This document shows positions 1-8,276 of a DNA stretch of 64,000 bases, in pieces; the stretch's first letter is position 1, and the number at the start of each line of letters is the position of its first letter. The stretch spans positions 620,001 to 684,000 of the forward strand of contig NZ_JAGYPF010000005.1 of NCBI RefSeq assembly GCF_018343535.1, read 5' to 3'. The notes beneath the pieces were generated by a model. It saw nothing but the letters and a program-made list of their open reading frames with translations, made no database searches and was not told the DNA's origin. Origin of the DNA: Neobacillus rhizophilus (GTDB lineage Bacteria > Bacillota > Bacilli > Bacillales > Cytobacillaceae). A program made the translations under genes and the position numbers.

Positions 1-75
1 TTATCAGAACTCATGGTAGAACAAGAAAAACAATATGCGCGGAAAACTATCCAAAAAAACAAGAGGCCGACCTAA
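1..75 (+). CDS. C-terminal end of a gene cut by the window start (possibly ypoC)
   Basis: An open frame runs from base 1 to a TAA at 73-75 and encodes about 24 residues rich in Lys, Gln and Glu. A terminator hairpin overlaps and follows the stop, which supports a true gene end. In B. subtilis the gene converging on ponA is ypoC, so position suggests ypoC. The fragment is too short for me to confirm this from sequence. Confidence 0.45.
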   Translation, partial: LSELMVEQEKQYARKTIQKNKRPT

Positions 76-94
76 GTCAGCCTCTTGTTTTTTA
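61..94 (+). terminator. Intrinsic terminator after the leading partial gene
   Basis: The stem AAGAGGC (61-67) pairs with GCCTCTT (80-86) and is followed by GTTTTTT. An A-tract on the left flank would also let it end leftward transcription from ponA. Confidence 0.8.
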
Positions 95-171
95 GCTAAT
101 AGGAAAGTATAAATTCAACTACCCCTCTGTCTTCGTCCTATCGGACTCGCCAATCGGCGAGTTTTCATTTA
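95..171 (+). repeat. Intergenic repeat copy R1 (short form, 77 bp)
   Basis: First of five copies of an element that begins GCTAATAGG and ends GAGTTTTCATTTA. It contains the hairpin ACTCGCC-AATC-GGCGAGT followed by TTTT. It starts right after the T-tract of a terminator, and its last three bases are the reverse complement of the ponA stop codon. Confidence 0.9.
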
Positions 172-2739
172 ATGTCCGGTGGAAGGAGTTCCAGGGGGTA
201 TGACAGGCGGGATCACGACTCCGCCGGTATTATTGCCGGTGCCATTGCCACTGCTAGTACCTGTTCCGGTGCCATTTCCGTTCCCATTGTTAGCGCCGTT
301 TCCATTTCCGTTTCCATTTCCATTTCCGTCCCCAGTGCCATTATTTCCATTTCCTTGTTCAGTATCGTTTTCTGCCTGTGGAACCTCAATGGTGGTTGTT
401 GCAGGATCGCTCTTCCGATCTCCGATAATAGCCAGAACGGTAATAGTGTATTTTTCACCCGGCTTAACTGGGAATAGGAATCCTTTTTCTGCCTGCACCA
501 CATGATTTGGAGTAGTGCCGTTATCAACGGTAATATCAAACTGAACATTTTGTTGTGCTGTATTTGGATAATCCCAAGTTACAGCGATTTTTTGTGTATC
601 TTGATCATATTTTGCCGCCAAGCCGCTAGGTGCATCAAGCTTGTTATATTTCTCGGATACTGTTTTCGGGGCATGGCCCTTTACAGCATATTCCGTGAGT
701 ACTTCGCTGTCAGGAGTGAATTCACTCGCAAGCACAGCCGGCATGGAGCCTTTTTCGATTCTGACCTTCTCCACACTATTTGGCATAGTAAAGTCAGCTG
801 TTTGGGTGCCTTTTGAGACATGGGCCAGTAAATTTTTAAAGATTAATTGGGCAATTCTTTGGTTATTTCCCTTTGCCTCAATCGGCGTTTTATAGTCACC
901 GTAACCAGTCCAAATGGATGCAGTATAATTGGTCGTATACCCTGTAAACCAAGAATCTGGTACCGCACTTTTACTAATATTCCATGCATTTCTTTGTTCT
1001 TCCGAATAGTTTGTAGTCCCTGTCTTACCTGCCATTGGAAGGCCTGGGACTTTTGCGTTTGTCCCCGTACCCGGAGAAACTAGAACACTTTTTAACATGT
1101 CGGTAACCATAAATGCTGTGGAATCCTTCATGACCACCTTAGGTTCCGGTGCGGTGTCAATAATGGTACCATCGCGCAGCTTAATTTTCGTGACAGCATG
1201 CGGCTTATTGTAAATGCCTTTGTTGCCAAATGCAGCATAGGCTCCGGCCATTTCTAGCGGTGATACTCCGACGGTTTTTCCTCCAAATCCGCCAATCGCA
1301 TAGGACTCAGATATTTCTTTTAATGGAATGCCAAGATTTAGAGCGAACTTCATCGCATTATCCAGACCTACCTGTTGAATGGCCTGAACCGCCGGAGTGT
1401 TCCGTGATAACTGAAGGGCTGTCCTCATCGTCATCGGACCCTTATATTGACCGTCCCAGTTTCCGAATTTCTTACCAGACGAATACGTAATTGGCTTATC
1501 CTCAATCATTTGGTAGGTGCCCCAATTCAGGTATTCGATGGCAGGGCCGTAATCCAACACAGGTTTAATGGTAGATCCGGGCTGGCGCTGTATATCAATG
1601 GCATAGTTGTAGCCGCGCTGCACCTGTTGGTTTCTGCCGCCGCCAATTGCCCTGATTTCTCCAGTCTTTGTGTCGAGAAGTGCGACGCCTGCCTGGAATT
1701 GATCATCAGGATATGGAATAACGTCTTTTGAGTTTAAAAGCTCGTTAACATAGTCCTGCGCGTTTTTGTCCAGTGTTGTATAAATCGTCAAACCGTCTGA
1801 AAAAATATCAAAATCGGTCTTCTCTTTTACTTCATCGATTACTGCATCAACGAAGGCATCATATGGCTTGTCATTTATTTTCCGCTGTTCCTCTTTAAGG
1901 ACCGTATCTTTTACGGCAACCTTTTTAGCTTCCTCCATTTGTGCCTTTGAAATAAAACCATGCTGATACATTAAACTTAATACGATATTTCTTCTTTTTT
2001 CGGCTAAATCCGGATGGTTAAAAGGATTGTAATTGTTCGGGCTTTGCGGCATCCCTGCCAATTGGGCTGCTTCCGCAAGTGTCAACTGATCAAGTGTTTT
2101 CCCGTAATATATTTTTGCAGCAGTGGCAATACCCCAGCTATTTTCCGAGATATAGACCTTATTGACATACATTTCAAAAATTTGATGTTTTGTATATTTT
2201 TGTTCCAACTGATAGGAAAGCCATGCTTCCTGAACTTTTCGTTTCAAGGTTTTATCACGTGATAAAAAGGCGTTTTTGACAACCTGCTGGGTAATAGTGC
2301 TGCCGCCTTCCGAACCAAAGCCATCACGGAAATTCGCGAGTACCGCACCGCCAAGGCGAATCGGGTCGATGCCATGATGTTTATAAAAACGATAATCCTC
2401 CGTTGCCAAAATGGCATTTTCAACCTGCTTCGGTATATCTTTATAAGTAACATATTCCCGGTTCACTGAACCGGCTTCGGAAATAAGCTCTCCATCTTTA
2501 TCTAGAATCTTTGAAGGGATAGGATCTTTTAATAATTTTGGATCAAGCTTGGGAGTGTCCTTTACTAAATAGGCGAAAGTGCCGACACCAGCCAATAAGC
2601 CGACAAAACAAAGCACGATTAGGGAAAGGAAAATTTTCTTTGCCATTCCCCCTTTCTTAGCCTTTGCTTTAGGTCTGGCCTTATCGTTTGACTGCTGTTT
2701 CTTTCGGCGCTCCTCTCTTGATTGGTATTGCTCAGCCAT
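169..2739 (-). CDS. ponA: Class A penicillin-binding protein 1A/1B (PonA)
   Basis: Bifunctional peptidoglycan synthase of 856 aa, acting outside the membrane. The N-terminus is a basic cytoplasmic tail, followed by one membrane helix (about residues 36-58). A GT51 glycosyltransferase domain follows, with catalytic Glu near residue 114 in the ATEDYRFY motif. The transpeptidase domain has the nucleophile motif STIK near residue 390, then SRN and KTGTT. After it comes an Fn3-like domain, then a tail of about 60 residues built almost only of Gly, Asn and Thr. The start has a good SD. recU lies just upstream on the same strand (36-nt gap), as in B. subtilis, where RecU and PonA are co-transcribed. 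The stop codon lies inside repeat R1. Confidence 0.97.
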   Translation of the reverse strand: MAEQYQSREERRKKQQSNDKARPKAKAKKGGMAKKIFLSLIVLCFVGLLAGVGTFAYLVKDTPKLDPKLLKDPIPSKILDKDGELISEAGSVNREYVTYKDIPKQVENAILATEDYRFYKHHGIDPIRLGGAVLANFRDGFGSEGGSTITQQVVKNAFLSRDKTLKRKVQEAWLSYQLEQKYTKHQIFEMYVNKVYISENSWGIATAAKIYYGKTLDQLTLAEAAQLAGMPQSPNNYNPFNHPDLAEKRRNIVLSLMYQHGFISKAQMEEAKKVAVKDTVLKEEQRKINDKPYDAFVDAVIDEVKEKTDFDIFSDGLTIYTTLDKNAQDYVNELLNSKDVIPYPDDQFQAGVALLDTKTGEIRAIGGGRNQQVQRGYNYAIDIQRQPGSTIKPVLDYGPAIEYLNWGTYQMIEDKPITYSSGKKFGNWDGQYKGPMTMRTALQLSRNTPAVQAIQQVGLDNAMKFALNLGIPLKEISESYAIGGFGGKTVGVSPLEMAGAYAAFGNKGIYNKPHAVTKIKLRDGTIIDTAPEPKVVMKDSTAFMVTDMLKSVLVSPGTGTNAKVPGLPMAGKTGTTNYSEEQRNAWNISKSAVPDSWFTGYTTNYTASIWTGYGDYKTPIEAKGNNQRIAQLIFKNLLAHVSKGTQTADFTMPNSVEKVRIEKGSMPAVLASEFTPDSEVLTEYAVKGHAPKTVSEKYNKLDAPSGLAAKYDQDTQKIAVTWDYPNTAQQNVQFDITVDNGTTPNHVVQAEKGFLFPVKPGEKYTITVLAIIGDRKSDPATTTIEVPQAENDTEQGNGNNGTGDGNGNGNGNGNGANNGNGNGTGTGTSSGNGTGNNTGGVVIPPVIPPGTPSTGH

Positions 2740-2775
2740 TTTGAAATTCCTTCCTTTCTGCTCTTTATTTGTTTT

Positions 2776-3390
2776 TTAATAAAGAGGTAAAAGATTATCT
2801 AATATTTTAATATAATCAATTCTTGGATGAAATCCAAGCGGTATGAGATAACCGTTCTGTTTAATTTCTTCCTTTGTAATCGATTTTCTTCCTCCACTCA
2901 TCATTCTGTCCCAAAAACCCAACATATGCTTTGCCTCTAGCAAATATACCTCATCAAATCGCGAAAAACGGATGATAACAAAGCAAATCCCACCCTGATT
3001 CATCACTTCTTCCATATGAGTAATCTGGTGCGGATGGAAATTTTTTAACGGAAATGAAGTAGGATTTTCTGTTTCCTTTGCTTCAAAATCGATATATTTT
3101 CCTTTATAAACGCCATTATAGTCAGTGGTGGAGGCAAGTTTAAAATAGGCTTCTTTAATAACTGCCGCACTTCGCTTTGGGTAATCCACTTGGACGATTT
3201 GGATTGGTGTCGGTTTCTTATGGATAACGGCCATCTTCCTGGAGCGGTAATATTCATTACTCTCGTTTAAGTCTTCTTCAAGTGTCATTCCGCGATTGCC
3301 ATATGCATCATTTTTCTTGATTTTTACAGGTGCTTTTTTCTCTTGATCTAAGCGAACATACTTTTTTCCATTTGGATAATTAAAGCTCAT
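2776..3390 (-). CDS. recU: Holliday junction resolvase RecU
   Basis: RecU cleaves four-way junctions and cooperates with RuvAB in recombination and chromosome segregation. The 204-aa product shows the family core: NRGMTLEEDLNE, a stretch around KKPTPIQIV, the metal-binding TTDYNGVYKGKYIDFEAKET segment (key residues D, E and K of the PD-(D/E)XK nuclease fold) and a C-terminal PRIDYIKI. I chose ATG at 3390 over GTG at 3399 because the SD AGAGGTG is 6 nt from the ATG and would overlap the GTG. It is divergent from the yppC-like gene. Confidence 0.96.
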   Translation of the reverse strand: MSFNYPNGKKYVRLDQEKKAPVKIKKNDAYGNRGMTLEEDLNESNEYYRSRKMAVIHKKPTPIQIVQVDYPKRSAAVIKEAYFKLASTTDYNGVYKGKYIDFEAKETENPTSFPLKNFHPHQITHMEEVMNQGGICFVIIRFSRFDEVYLLEAKHMLGFWDRMMSGGRKSITKEEIKQNGYLIPLGFHPRIDYIKILDNLLPLY

Positions 3391-3580
3391 TTCCTTCACC
3401 TCTTAAGACACTCACTATCATATCAAATCTCAGAAAAAAGTGGGTGAATAAAATAGCCCTTCAGGTAAACGCTAATATTAATTGTACCGTTTTTGTTATA
3501 AAAATAAATGATTCATTCTTATTAAGGGATTAGCCTGCGGCTAATAATCTATTAAAAACTGAAGGAAAGATGCACAAAAT

Positions 3581-4558
3581 ATGAGTCTCCTTACAATACA
3601 CGAACAAAATATCATTCGTCAAATTGAAACCGAAACAAGCAAAAAAAATATCGATAATATTTCAAGGACTAATGCATATTTTTCCTACTTTAAAGAAAAT
3701 CCGGATATTCAATGGTCCTTTCTGGCAAGCATGGTATCCCGAAATGGCGGCTGGAATATGTGCGATCTTGAAGGATCTATGTTTCGGCAGCTGCTTGCCC
3801 CCCAGGTCAGAAAACAGCTTTTTTTTACATATGAAAGGGCAAATTGGCTAATATTTCATGATGTTTTCCCCCAATTATTGGTCTATCAATATTCGACGAA
3901 ATTAGGCCGGCCTCTGTTTCATTTACTTCCCTATTTTCATGTTTCATCCTTTATTCAAAATGAGTGGCACCGCTTTTGGCGTAATGAAGATAGTAAAAGG
4001 CTCATGACCGCCCTAATCATTAATGAACAAAATGTGATTCAAAATCCGGTCATTGAACACCCTGTTTACAAGAAAAAGGTATTTCAATCACTTATATTCA
4101 ATTTTCAAGATTGGCTGCATTTTAGCTGCGTGTTGTTCCCAACCTGCGGCGGGGAGGTATATGGAGCAAGCGTGAATGGCTTTAGGTCTCTATCCAAAAG
4201 GATTAATCTTGGAAAAAGGCTGGCGAGCATTCTTTTTCAGCCAAGGTTATTTCCCCATTTTTTTGAGTTTGCTGAAAAAACAACACATACAGGCTCAAGA
4301 AATGATTATGAACAGTTTTTCAAAATAAAAACGGAAGGAACTACTCCTATCTTAAGAATGACCTACCCGGTAATCAAGCACCATCGGCAGGATTATCAGG
4401 ATTGGAGTAAAGTTCGAAAAGTTTCTTCCGCGTGGCTGCATTTTCCAGTCCATCATCGCCACCCGATTCACCTAACCGATTGGTACGTGGCTAAATCCCA
4501 CCAGCTGCAGCTGCTTGTTTCCTTGAAAAAGGCACTGGATTTAAAGAAATGGAAATAA
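3581..4558 (+). CDS. yppC: DUF2515 protein, YppC-like
   Basis: A 325-aa protein of unknown function, rich in aromatic residues and Arg/His. It resembles B. subtilis YppC (DUF2515), including NRGGWNM-like and SKRINLGKRLA segments. Position between recU and sspM/yppD matches the B. subtilis order. No signal peptide or clear membrane helix is visible. The SD (GAAGGAAAG) is about 15 nt upstream, which is loose. A strong terminator follows the stop. Function should not be guessed beyond the family label. Confidence 0.8.
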   Translation: MSLLTIHEQNIIRQIETETSKKNIDNISRTNAYFSYFKENPDIQWSFLASMVSRNGGWNMCDLEGSMFRQLLAPQVRKQLFFTYERANWLIFHDVFPQLLVYQYSTKLGRPLFHLLPYFHVSSFIQNEWHRFWRNEDSKRLMTALIINEQNVIQNPVIEHPVYKKKVFQSLIFNFQDWLHFSCVLFPTCGGEVYGASVNGFRSLSKRINLGKRLASILFQPRLFPHFFEFAEKTTHTGSRNDYEQFFKIKTEGTTPILRMTYPVIKHHRQDYQDWSKVRKVSSAWLHFPVHHRHPIHLTDWYVAKSHQLQLLVSLKKALDLKKWK

Positions 4559-4563
4559 GAAAA

Positions 4564-4589
4564 AAGCAAGGAGGGTGTTCTCCTTGCTT
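4564..4589. terminator. Bidirectional terminator between yppC and sspM
   Basis: A perfect 10-bp stem, AAGCAAGGAG (4564-4573) with CTCCTTGCTT (4580-4589), has a 6-nt loop, with A-tract on the left and T-rich sequence on the right. It serves both converging genes. Confidence 0.9.
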
Positions 4590-4594
4590 TTCTC

Positions 4595-4705
4595 TTACTC
4601 AGCCGGTCGGTTTGGTCCTTCTAACTTTTTATCGCCGTAACCTGTTCTTTTTTCTGTATCAGATTGCCGCGGTTGGCTTTTGTTTTGTTTATTGTTGTTA
4701 GACAA
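4595..4705 (-). CDS. sspM: Small acid-soluble spore protein M (SspM)
   Basis: A 36-aa open frame starting with TTG at 4705, with a GGAGGT ribosome site 7 nt upstream. The C-terminal motif DKKLEGPNRPAE matches the DKKLGGPNRP ending of B. subtilis SspM, and the neighbour of yppC is the expected place. Minor SASPs are made in the forespore under sigma-G and are packed in the spore core. The basic, Asn/Gln/Lys-rich N-terminus is typical. The gene is short and easily missed by annotation pipelines. Confidence 0.85.
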   Translation of the reverse strand: MSNNNKQNKSQPRQSDTEKRTGYGDKKLEGPNRPAE

Positions 4706-4901
4706 AATAAACACCTCCACTAATATCATGTGCTGAATTTTGGTTTTCATACGATTCTAGATTCTGTCGAACGAAAAATAGAGAATATGCCAGAATGGCA
4801 CTTTCTTTGCCGAAATGCTTCTAGTTTTGTCAAGGGGGAAGGAACCATAGATTGGAAAGCGAATATTATCTTTAGGAAAAACGTGGGGGAGGTTTTAGAA
4901 A

Positions 4902-5174
4902 ATGAATAGTTCATTTAGTGATAAGGATAGGCTCCTGTCTAAGCTGGCGGGGATATATGATCAATTGGAAGAATTAGACGAGGCACTAAAAGCATCCTTT
5001 TCTGAACTTCGCATCGAGCTTGATCAAAGGGAACAAGAAAAACTGCTTGATTCGGCTGAAAAAATTACAAAATTGGAAAGAATTTCAGACCAAATGCTTT
5101 TGAATGGAGAGATGGTCCAAAATCCGCTTTCCCACCATTCCGCAAAATCATTAAAGCTTGAAATGGGTTTTTAA
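4902..5174 (+). CDS. yppD: Small coiled-coil protein, YppD-like
   Basis: A 90-aa soluble protein, strongly charged, with a predicted long alpha-helical or coiled-coil middle (residues 8-65, heptad-like Leu and Ile spacing). Start ATG has an excellent SD (GGGGGAGG). It is assigned to yppD by position between sspM and yppE. Sequence identity to B. subtilis YppD cannot be verified here and the function is unknown. Confidence 0.6.
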   Translation: MNSSFSDKDRLLSKLAGIYDQLEELDEALKASFSELRIELDQREQEKLLDSAEKITKLERISDQMLLNGEMVQNPLSHHSAKSLKLEMGF

Positions 5175-5230
5175 TATTCGGTATCATAGTCTTAATTTTG
5201 AAAGTGGCATTTAATAGTGCTGCTTTTTTT

Positions 5231-5340
5231 GCTAATAAGAAATTATAAATTTTCACAAATTTATAATTTCCTAACGCATAAATTCAACTACGCCTCTGTC
5301 TTCGTCCTATCGGACTCGCCAGTCGGCGAGTTTTCATTTA
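5231..5340 (+). repeat. Intergenic repeat copy R2 (long form, 110 bp)
   Basis: Same ends as R1, with an additional ~33-bp segment that makes an AT-rich palindrome (about 5238-5271, AATTATAAATT against AATTTATAATT). It directly follows a T-tract and lies just before yppE. It is the only copy not ending on the stop codon of a leftward gene. Confidence 0.9.
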
Positions 5341-5366
5341 TTTTGACGGGAAGGGAGTGTGCATTC

Positions 5367-5741
5367 TTGGACAGGGAAATAGAGCATTTAACTACGGAAT
5401 TATTATCATTCAATCAAGAATTTTTGAGGCATTTTCAGGAAGCAAGAGAAACGGGGAGTGAACAAAATTTTGATGAGGTGATAAAGCCATTTGCCAATAA
5501 GGTTAACTCAATAAACGGAGAGTGGAAAGAGGAGATGAAAAAATGGCTTATAAACTTTCCATTAAAACATATCCGCATTCAGCAAGTCGAATCCGTTTCA
5601 GAACATATCGAACAGCTCTCCATCCAGGCTTTCTTTCCGAAAACAAGCAAATCAAGATTTCTAAATGCCCAGCGGACAGTCGAATTTTTTCTGACGGAAG
5701 TTTTAAAAGAAGTGAATAAAGAAAAAAGAGATGCAACGTAA
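5367..5741 (+). CDS. yppE: YppE family protein (DUF1798)
   Basis: A 124-aa, all-helical, charged protein matching the YppE/DUF1798 family in length and in its C-terminal part with a Phe-Phe-Pro turn. I chose TTG at 5367 (SD AAGGGAG) rather than the much longer frame beginning upstream, because that would translate repeat R2. Function is unknown. A terminator overlaps its last codons. Confidence 0.75.
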   Translation: MDREIEHLTTELLSFNQEFLRHFQEARETGSEQNFDEVIKPFANKVNSINGEWKEEMKKWLINFPLKHIRIQQVESVSEHIEQLSIQAFFPKTSKSRFLNAQRTVEFFLTEVLKEVNKEKRDAT

Positions 5742-5755
5742 GCATCTCTTTTTTA
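5726..5755. terminator. Terminator between yppE and yppF
   Basis: The 9-bp stem AAGAGATGC (5726-5734) / GCATCTCTT (5742-5750) is followed by TTTTT. A left A-tract makes it bidirectional for the converging yppF. Confidence 0.85.
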
Positions 5756-5757
5756 GT

Positions 5758-5970
5758 CTATCCATTATGTTCGATGAGGGAGTTTTCCTGCGCTGCCTCT
5801 GGGGGCACCGCACCTTGATTTTCAAGTTCACGGACAAGATTGCGATATTCTTTAATGCTAATTTCATTGAAGATATAGGCCTTTTTAACAAAATCCATTA
5901 GTGCATTAACATCATCAGTGGTGTAATCACGGCTTTGACTAAATCTCACTTTTATTTCGCGTATGTCCAT
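5758..5970 (-). CDS. yppF: YppF-like small protein
   Basis: A 70-aa protein that resembles B. subtilis YppF: a helical N-terminus, then the segment ISIKEYRNLVRELENQGA near residues 37-54. ATG has an SD (GGAGGAG) upstream. It is a single gene between converging yppE and divergent yppG. Function unknown. Confidence 0.7.
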   Translation of the reverse strand: MDIREIKVRFSQSRDYTTDDVNALMDFVKKAYIFNEISIKEYRNLVRELENQGAVPPEAAQENSLIEHNG

Positions 5971-6145
5971 TTCTACTCCTCCTTCATCATTTTTACTATC
6001 GTAACATGAAATTAAGAGATTATTATTTTTTCAAAAATTTAAACTTTAGACAAAATCTTTGAAATTTTGACATTTCCTTGAATCACCAATTAGGCTTTTT
6101 TTTCATAATGTGAAGCAGAGATAAATACGGAGGAGATGTTTGCCC

Positions 6146-6697
6146 GTGTTTGGAAAAATGAGACCAAATACCATCTTTCATAATGGATATTCGGGACAAA
6201 TGATGCAATATGGTCCAGTTGGCCAACAATGGAACCGGCATTTAGTAATGCGAAATCAAGCTTTTCCATATCAGCCTCCTGTCCAGAATCAGACCTGGAA
6301 CACTTTCCAGTCGCAAGGAGGCTATCATCCAAGCATGTTCCAGCCAATGGGGCCGGCCTATCAGCAAGGTTATAATGCACAGAATATGAACCATCAAAAC
6401 TCCCAGTATCCGCAAAAAGATTCGCAATTCCTATTTCAGAATCCCCTGCAGCCAAAGGAGGATATGTATCCCGCTCCATATGTGCCAATGAATGGATATC
6501 CGGTTATGAATCCTTATCCTAAACAAAGCTTTATACCAAAACAGCCAAGCGGTATGCAGTCCTTAATGAATTCCTTTAAATCACAGGATGGCTCAGTTGA
6601 TTTTAATAAAATGATGAATACAGCGGGCCAGATGGTGAATGCGGTAACGCAGGTTTCTTCCTTAGTAAAAAACTTTAGCGGTATTTTTAAAGCGTAA
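6146..6697 (+). CDS. yppG: YppG-like spore coat-type protein
   Basis: About 183 aa, very rich in Gln, Pro, Met, Tyr and Asn in its first 120 residues, then a more ordered C-terminus (QSLMNSFKSQDGSVDFNKMM, then a hydrophobic VNAVTQVSSLVKNF stretch). The composition and C-terminal pattern are typical of Bacillus YppG and of coat-associated proteins. GTG at 6146 is preferred because the SD GGAGGAG sits 10 nt upstream. TTG at 6140 would leave only 4 nt. Confidence 0.7.
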   Translation: MFGKMRPNTIFHNGYSGQMMQYGPVGQQWNRHLVMRNQAFPYQPPVQNQTWNTFQSQGGYHPSMFQPMGPAYQQGYNAQNMNHQNSQYPQKDSQFLFQNPLQPKEDMYPAPYVPMNGYPVMNPYPKQSFIPKQPSGMQSLMNSFKSQDGSVDFNKMMNTAGQMVNAVTQVSSLVKNFSGIFKA

Positions 6698-6702
6698 TAA
6701 AA

Positions 6703-6729
6703 AAGACGGCAAGCCTTGCCGTCTTTTTT
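6703..6729. terminator. Bidirectional terminator yppG / hsp20
   Basis: The stem AAGACGGCA (6703-6711) / TGCCGTCTT (6717-6725) has A- and T-tracts on its two sides. Confidence 0.88.
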
Positions 6730-6747
6730 ATATAATATGGAAAATTA

Positions 6748-7242
6748 TTATTCTTGCTCGTCAATTTCAATAATTTTTCCTTTTTCGCGTGGAATGCGGA
6801 TTTGTAGTAATCCGTCCCGGTAGGAGGCTTTAATTTTTCTGTCATTAATCATATGAGGCAGGGAGATGGTTCTTGCGGTTTGCTGTCTGACAAAACGGCG
6901 CTGATAAATTTGATTTCGCTCATCCTCTGAGGTTTCTAACTCTTTATTCTCAACAGATATGGTTAAGTAGTTTCCGGTGATATTAAGATGGATTTGGTCT
7001 CTTTTGACACCGGGGAGTTCGGCAGACACTATATATTCATTTTCTCTTTCAACAGTTTCTACATGGAAGCCTCCGCCGCCATCAAACGGAAAAGGTGTTT
7101 TGAAAAAATCATCGACGGACTGTAAGAATCCTCTAATAGGTTTCTCCATGAAAAAATCATTCATGGATTTCATTAAATGACTGAACGGTTCCGAAACAGG
7201 CTTTTTCTCATGATTTTTATCACTCGGAAGATTAGAAGACAT
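6748..7242 (-). CDS. Small heat shock protein, Hsp20/alpha-crystallin family
   Basis: A 164-aa ATP-independent holdase. Residues 1-60 are a variable Phe-rich N-terminal arm. Residues 62-155 form an alpha-crystallin domain, visible as ENEYIVSAELPGVKRDQIHL, then ITISVENKE-like strands and YRDGLLQIRIP. A short C-terminal extension contains an I-x-I motif (IIEI). Two adjacent ATGs (7245, 7242) follow the SD AGAGGG; the second has the better 7-nt spacing. No CIRCE or other heat-shock operator was recognised upstream. Confidence 0.88.
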   Translation of the reverse strand: MSSNLPSDKNHEKKPVSEPFSHLMKSMNDFFMEKPIRGFLQSVDDFFKTPFPFDGGGGFHVETVERENEYIVSAELPGVKRDQIHLNITGNYLTISVENKELETSEDERNQIYQRRFVRQQTARTISLPHMINDRKIKASYRDGLLQIRIPREKGKIIEIDEQE

Positions 7243-7315
7243 CATAAAACCCTCTCTTTCCAATTTTTCACACGATATCATATGCGTTTAGTCCCGACCT
7301 GGTGCCCATTTTCTG

Positions 7316-7346
7316 CAAAAAAATCACCGCAGATAGCCTGCGGTGG
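7316..7346 (-). terminator. Terminator downstream of the Crp/Fnr gene
   Basis: ACCGCAG (7326-7332) pairs with CTGCGGT (7338-7344). On the minus strand the hairpin is followed by TTTTTTT. It lies beyond repeat R3, so R3 is predicted to be in the 3' UTR of the regulator transcript. Confidence 0.8.
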
Positions 7347-7358
7347 TGGTTAGTCTTA

Positions 7359-7468
7359 GCTAATAGGAAAGTATGAATTTTTCCAAATTTACACTTTCCT
7401 AACGCATAAATTCGACTACGCCTCATGAACCATCCTAACGGACTTGCCAATCGGTGAGTTTTCAATTA
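7359..7468 (+). repeat. Intergenic repeat copy R3 (long form, 110 bp)
   Basis: Long form like R2, and the most diverged copy. In its hairpin two changes turn C-G pairs into U-G and G-U wobbles on the plus-strand RNA (ACTTGCC / GGTGAGT). It ends on the stop codon of the Crp/Fnr gene. Confidence 0.88.
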
Positions 7469-8164
7469 AATTAAATGAATTTCTTCCATAAGGATTTCGA
7501 TATCGAGGATCATGTCGCCCTCTTCATCGACTTCGATTAATTCGTCTTTTTTCATTTTTGTTAACGTTCTGCTGATGGTTTCGCGCGTTGTTCCAATCAT
7601 GTTGGCTAGGTCTTTATTGGTAAATTCCGATTTTAACAATATAGTACCATCCTCTTGTTCTTTACCGTGCTTTTGGGCGAGGCGGATTAACAGCTTGACA
7701 ATCTGTTCATAGGTATTATTGAGAATTTGCTCTTCCAGCCGGTTTTGCAGGTCGACGATCTTTTCACCAAGTACTTTAAATACCTTAATGCATAGCTCCG
7801 GATTTTCAATCAGAACATTTTCAAACTTGGAAATCGGCACGGCAATCAGGGTTGAAGACTCTAGAACCTCAGCGTAGGCCGGATAGTCTCCTTTTCGGAA
7901 AAAGCCCACATGGGGAAACATTTCCCCTTTTTTCATAATGGCCACGATTTGTTCTTTCCCGTTTACATCGCTTTTATAAATTTTAAGCTTTCCATCATAA
8001 ATGAAATAAACATTTTCAAGCGGATCACCTTGATGAAAAACATGGCTATTTTTCTTCCATTCTCTTGCAATCGCAATGTCGGTAACTTTGGATAATTCCG
8101 TGTCGTTTAAAGAGCGAAAGAGAGTAAATTCGGAAAGCACCCTTTTAATTTCATCGATCTTCAT
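7466..8164 (-). CDS. Crp/Fnr family transcriptional regulator
   Basis: 232 aa: an N-terminal cyclic-nucleotide-binding-like beta-roll (about residues 15-130, with HQGDPLENVYFIYDGKLKIY), a dimer helix (about 125-160) and a C-terminal winged helix. The recognition helix reads TRETISRTL. The Arg-Glu-x-x-x-Arg arrangement is that of CRP, which contacts TGTGA half-sites, rather than the Val-Glu of E. coli FNR. No Fe-S cysteine cluster is present, so direct oxygen sensing by that route is unlikely. TGTGA-N6-TCACA-like sites occur in this window near the DUF2249 operon and the ba3 oxidase, which makes those possible targets (inference). Confidence 0.88.
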   Translation of the reverse strand: MKIDEIKRVLSEFTLFRSLNDTELSKVTDIAIAREWKKNSHVFHQGDPLENVYFIYDGKLKIYKSDVNGKEQIVAIMKKGEMFPHVGFFRKGDYPAYAEVLESSTLIAVPISKFENVLIENPELCIKVFKVLGEKIVDLQNRLEEQILNNTYEQIVKLLIRLAQKHGKEQEDGTILLKSEFTNKDLANMIGTTRETISRTLTKMKKDELIEVDEEGDMILDIEILMEEIHLI

Positions 8165-8262
8165 TACATCACCTTCAGTTTCGTTCGATATATCTCTATT
8201 GTAACAAAATGTTGCCGAATAAAAATAAGGTAATTGTAAAATATTAATTTCCTCTTTTTCTC

Positions 8263-8276
8263 CGAACGTTTATTCG
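8263..8276. promoter_or_regulatory. Candidate LexA/DinR (SOS) box upstream of mrfA
   Basis: CGAAC-GTTT-ATTCG matches the Bacillus consensus CGAAC-N4-GTTCG at 9 of 10 fixed positions. It directly abuts a possible -10 (TAAAAT, 8278-8283) and lies 29 nt before the mrfA start, the usual position for repression. Confidence 0.55.

Noticed and set aside
172..505. Plus-strand open frames of 101 and 108 codons opposite the end of ponA
   Set aside because: They are the antisense reading of the Gly-Asn repeat tail, with Pro/Phe/Ser low-complexity products and no SD.
5217..5366. Upstream 50-codon extension of yppE
   Set aside because: It would translate the R2 repeat element. TTG at 5367 has an SD and fits the family length.
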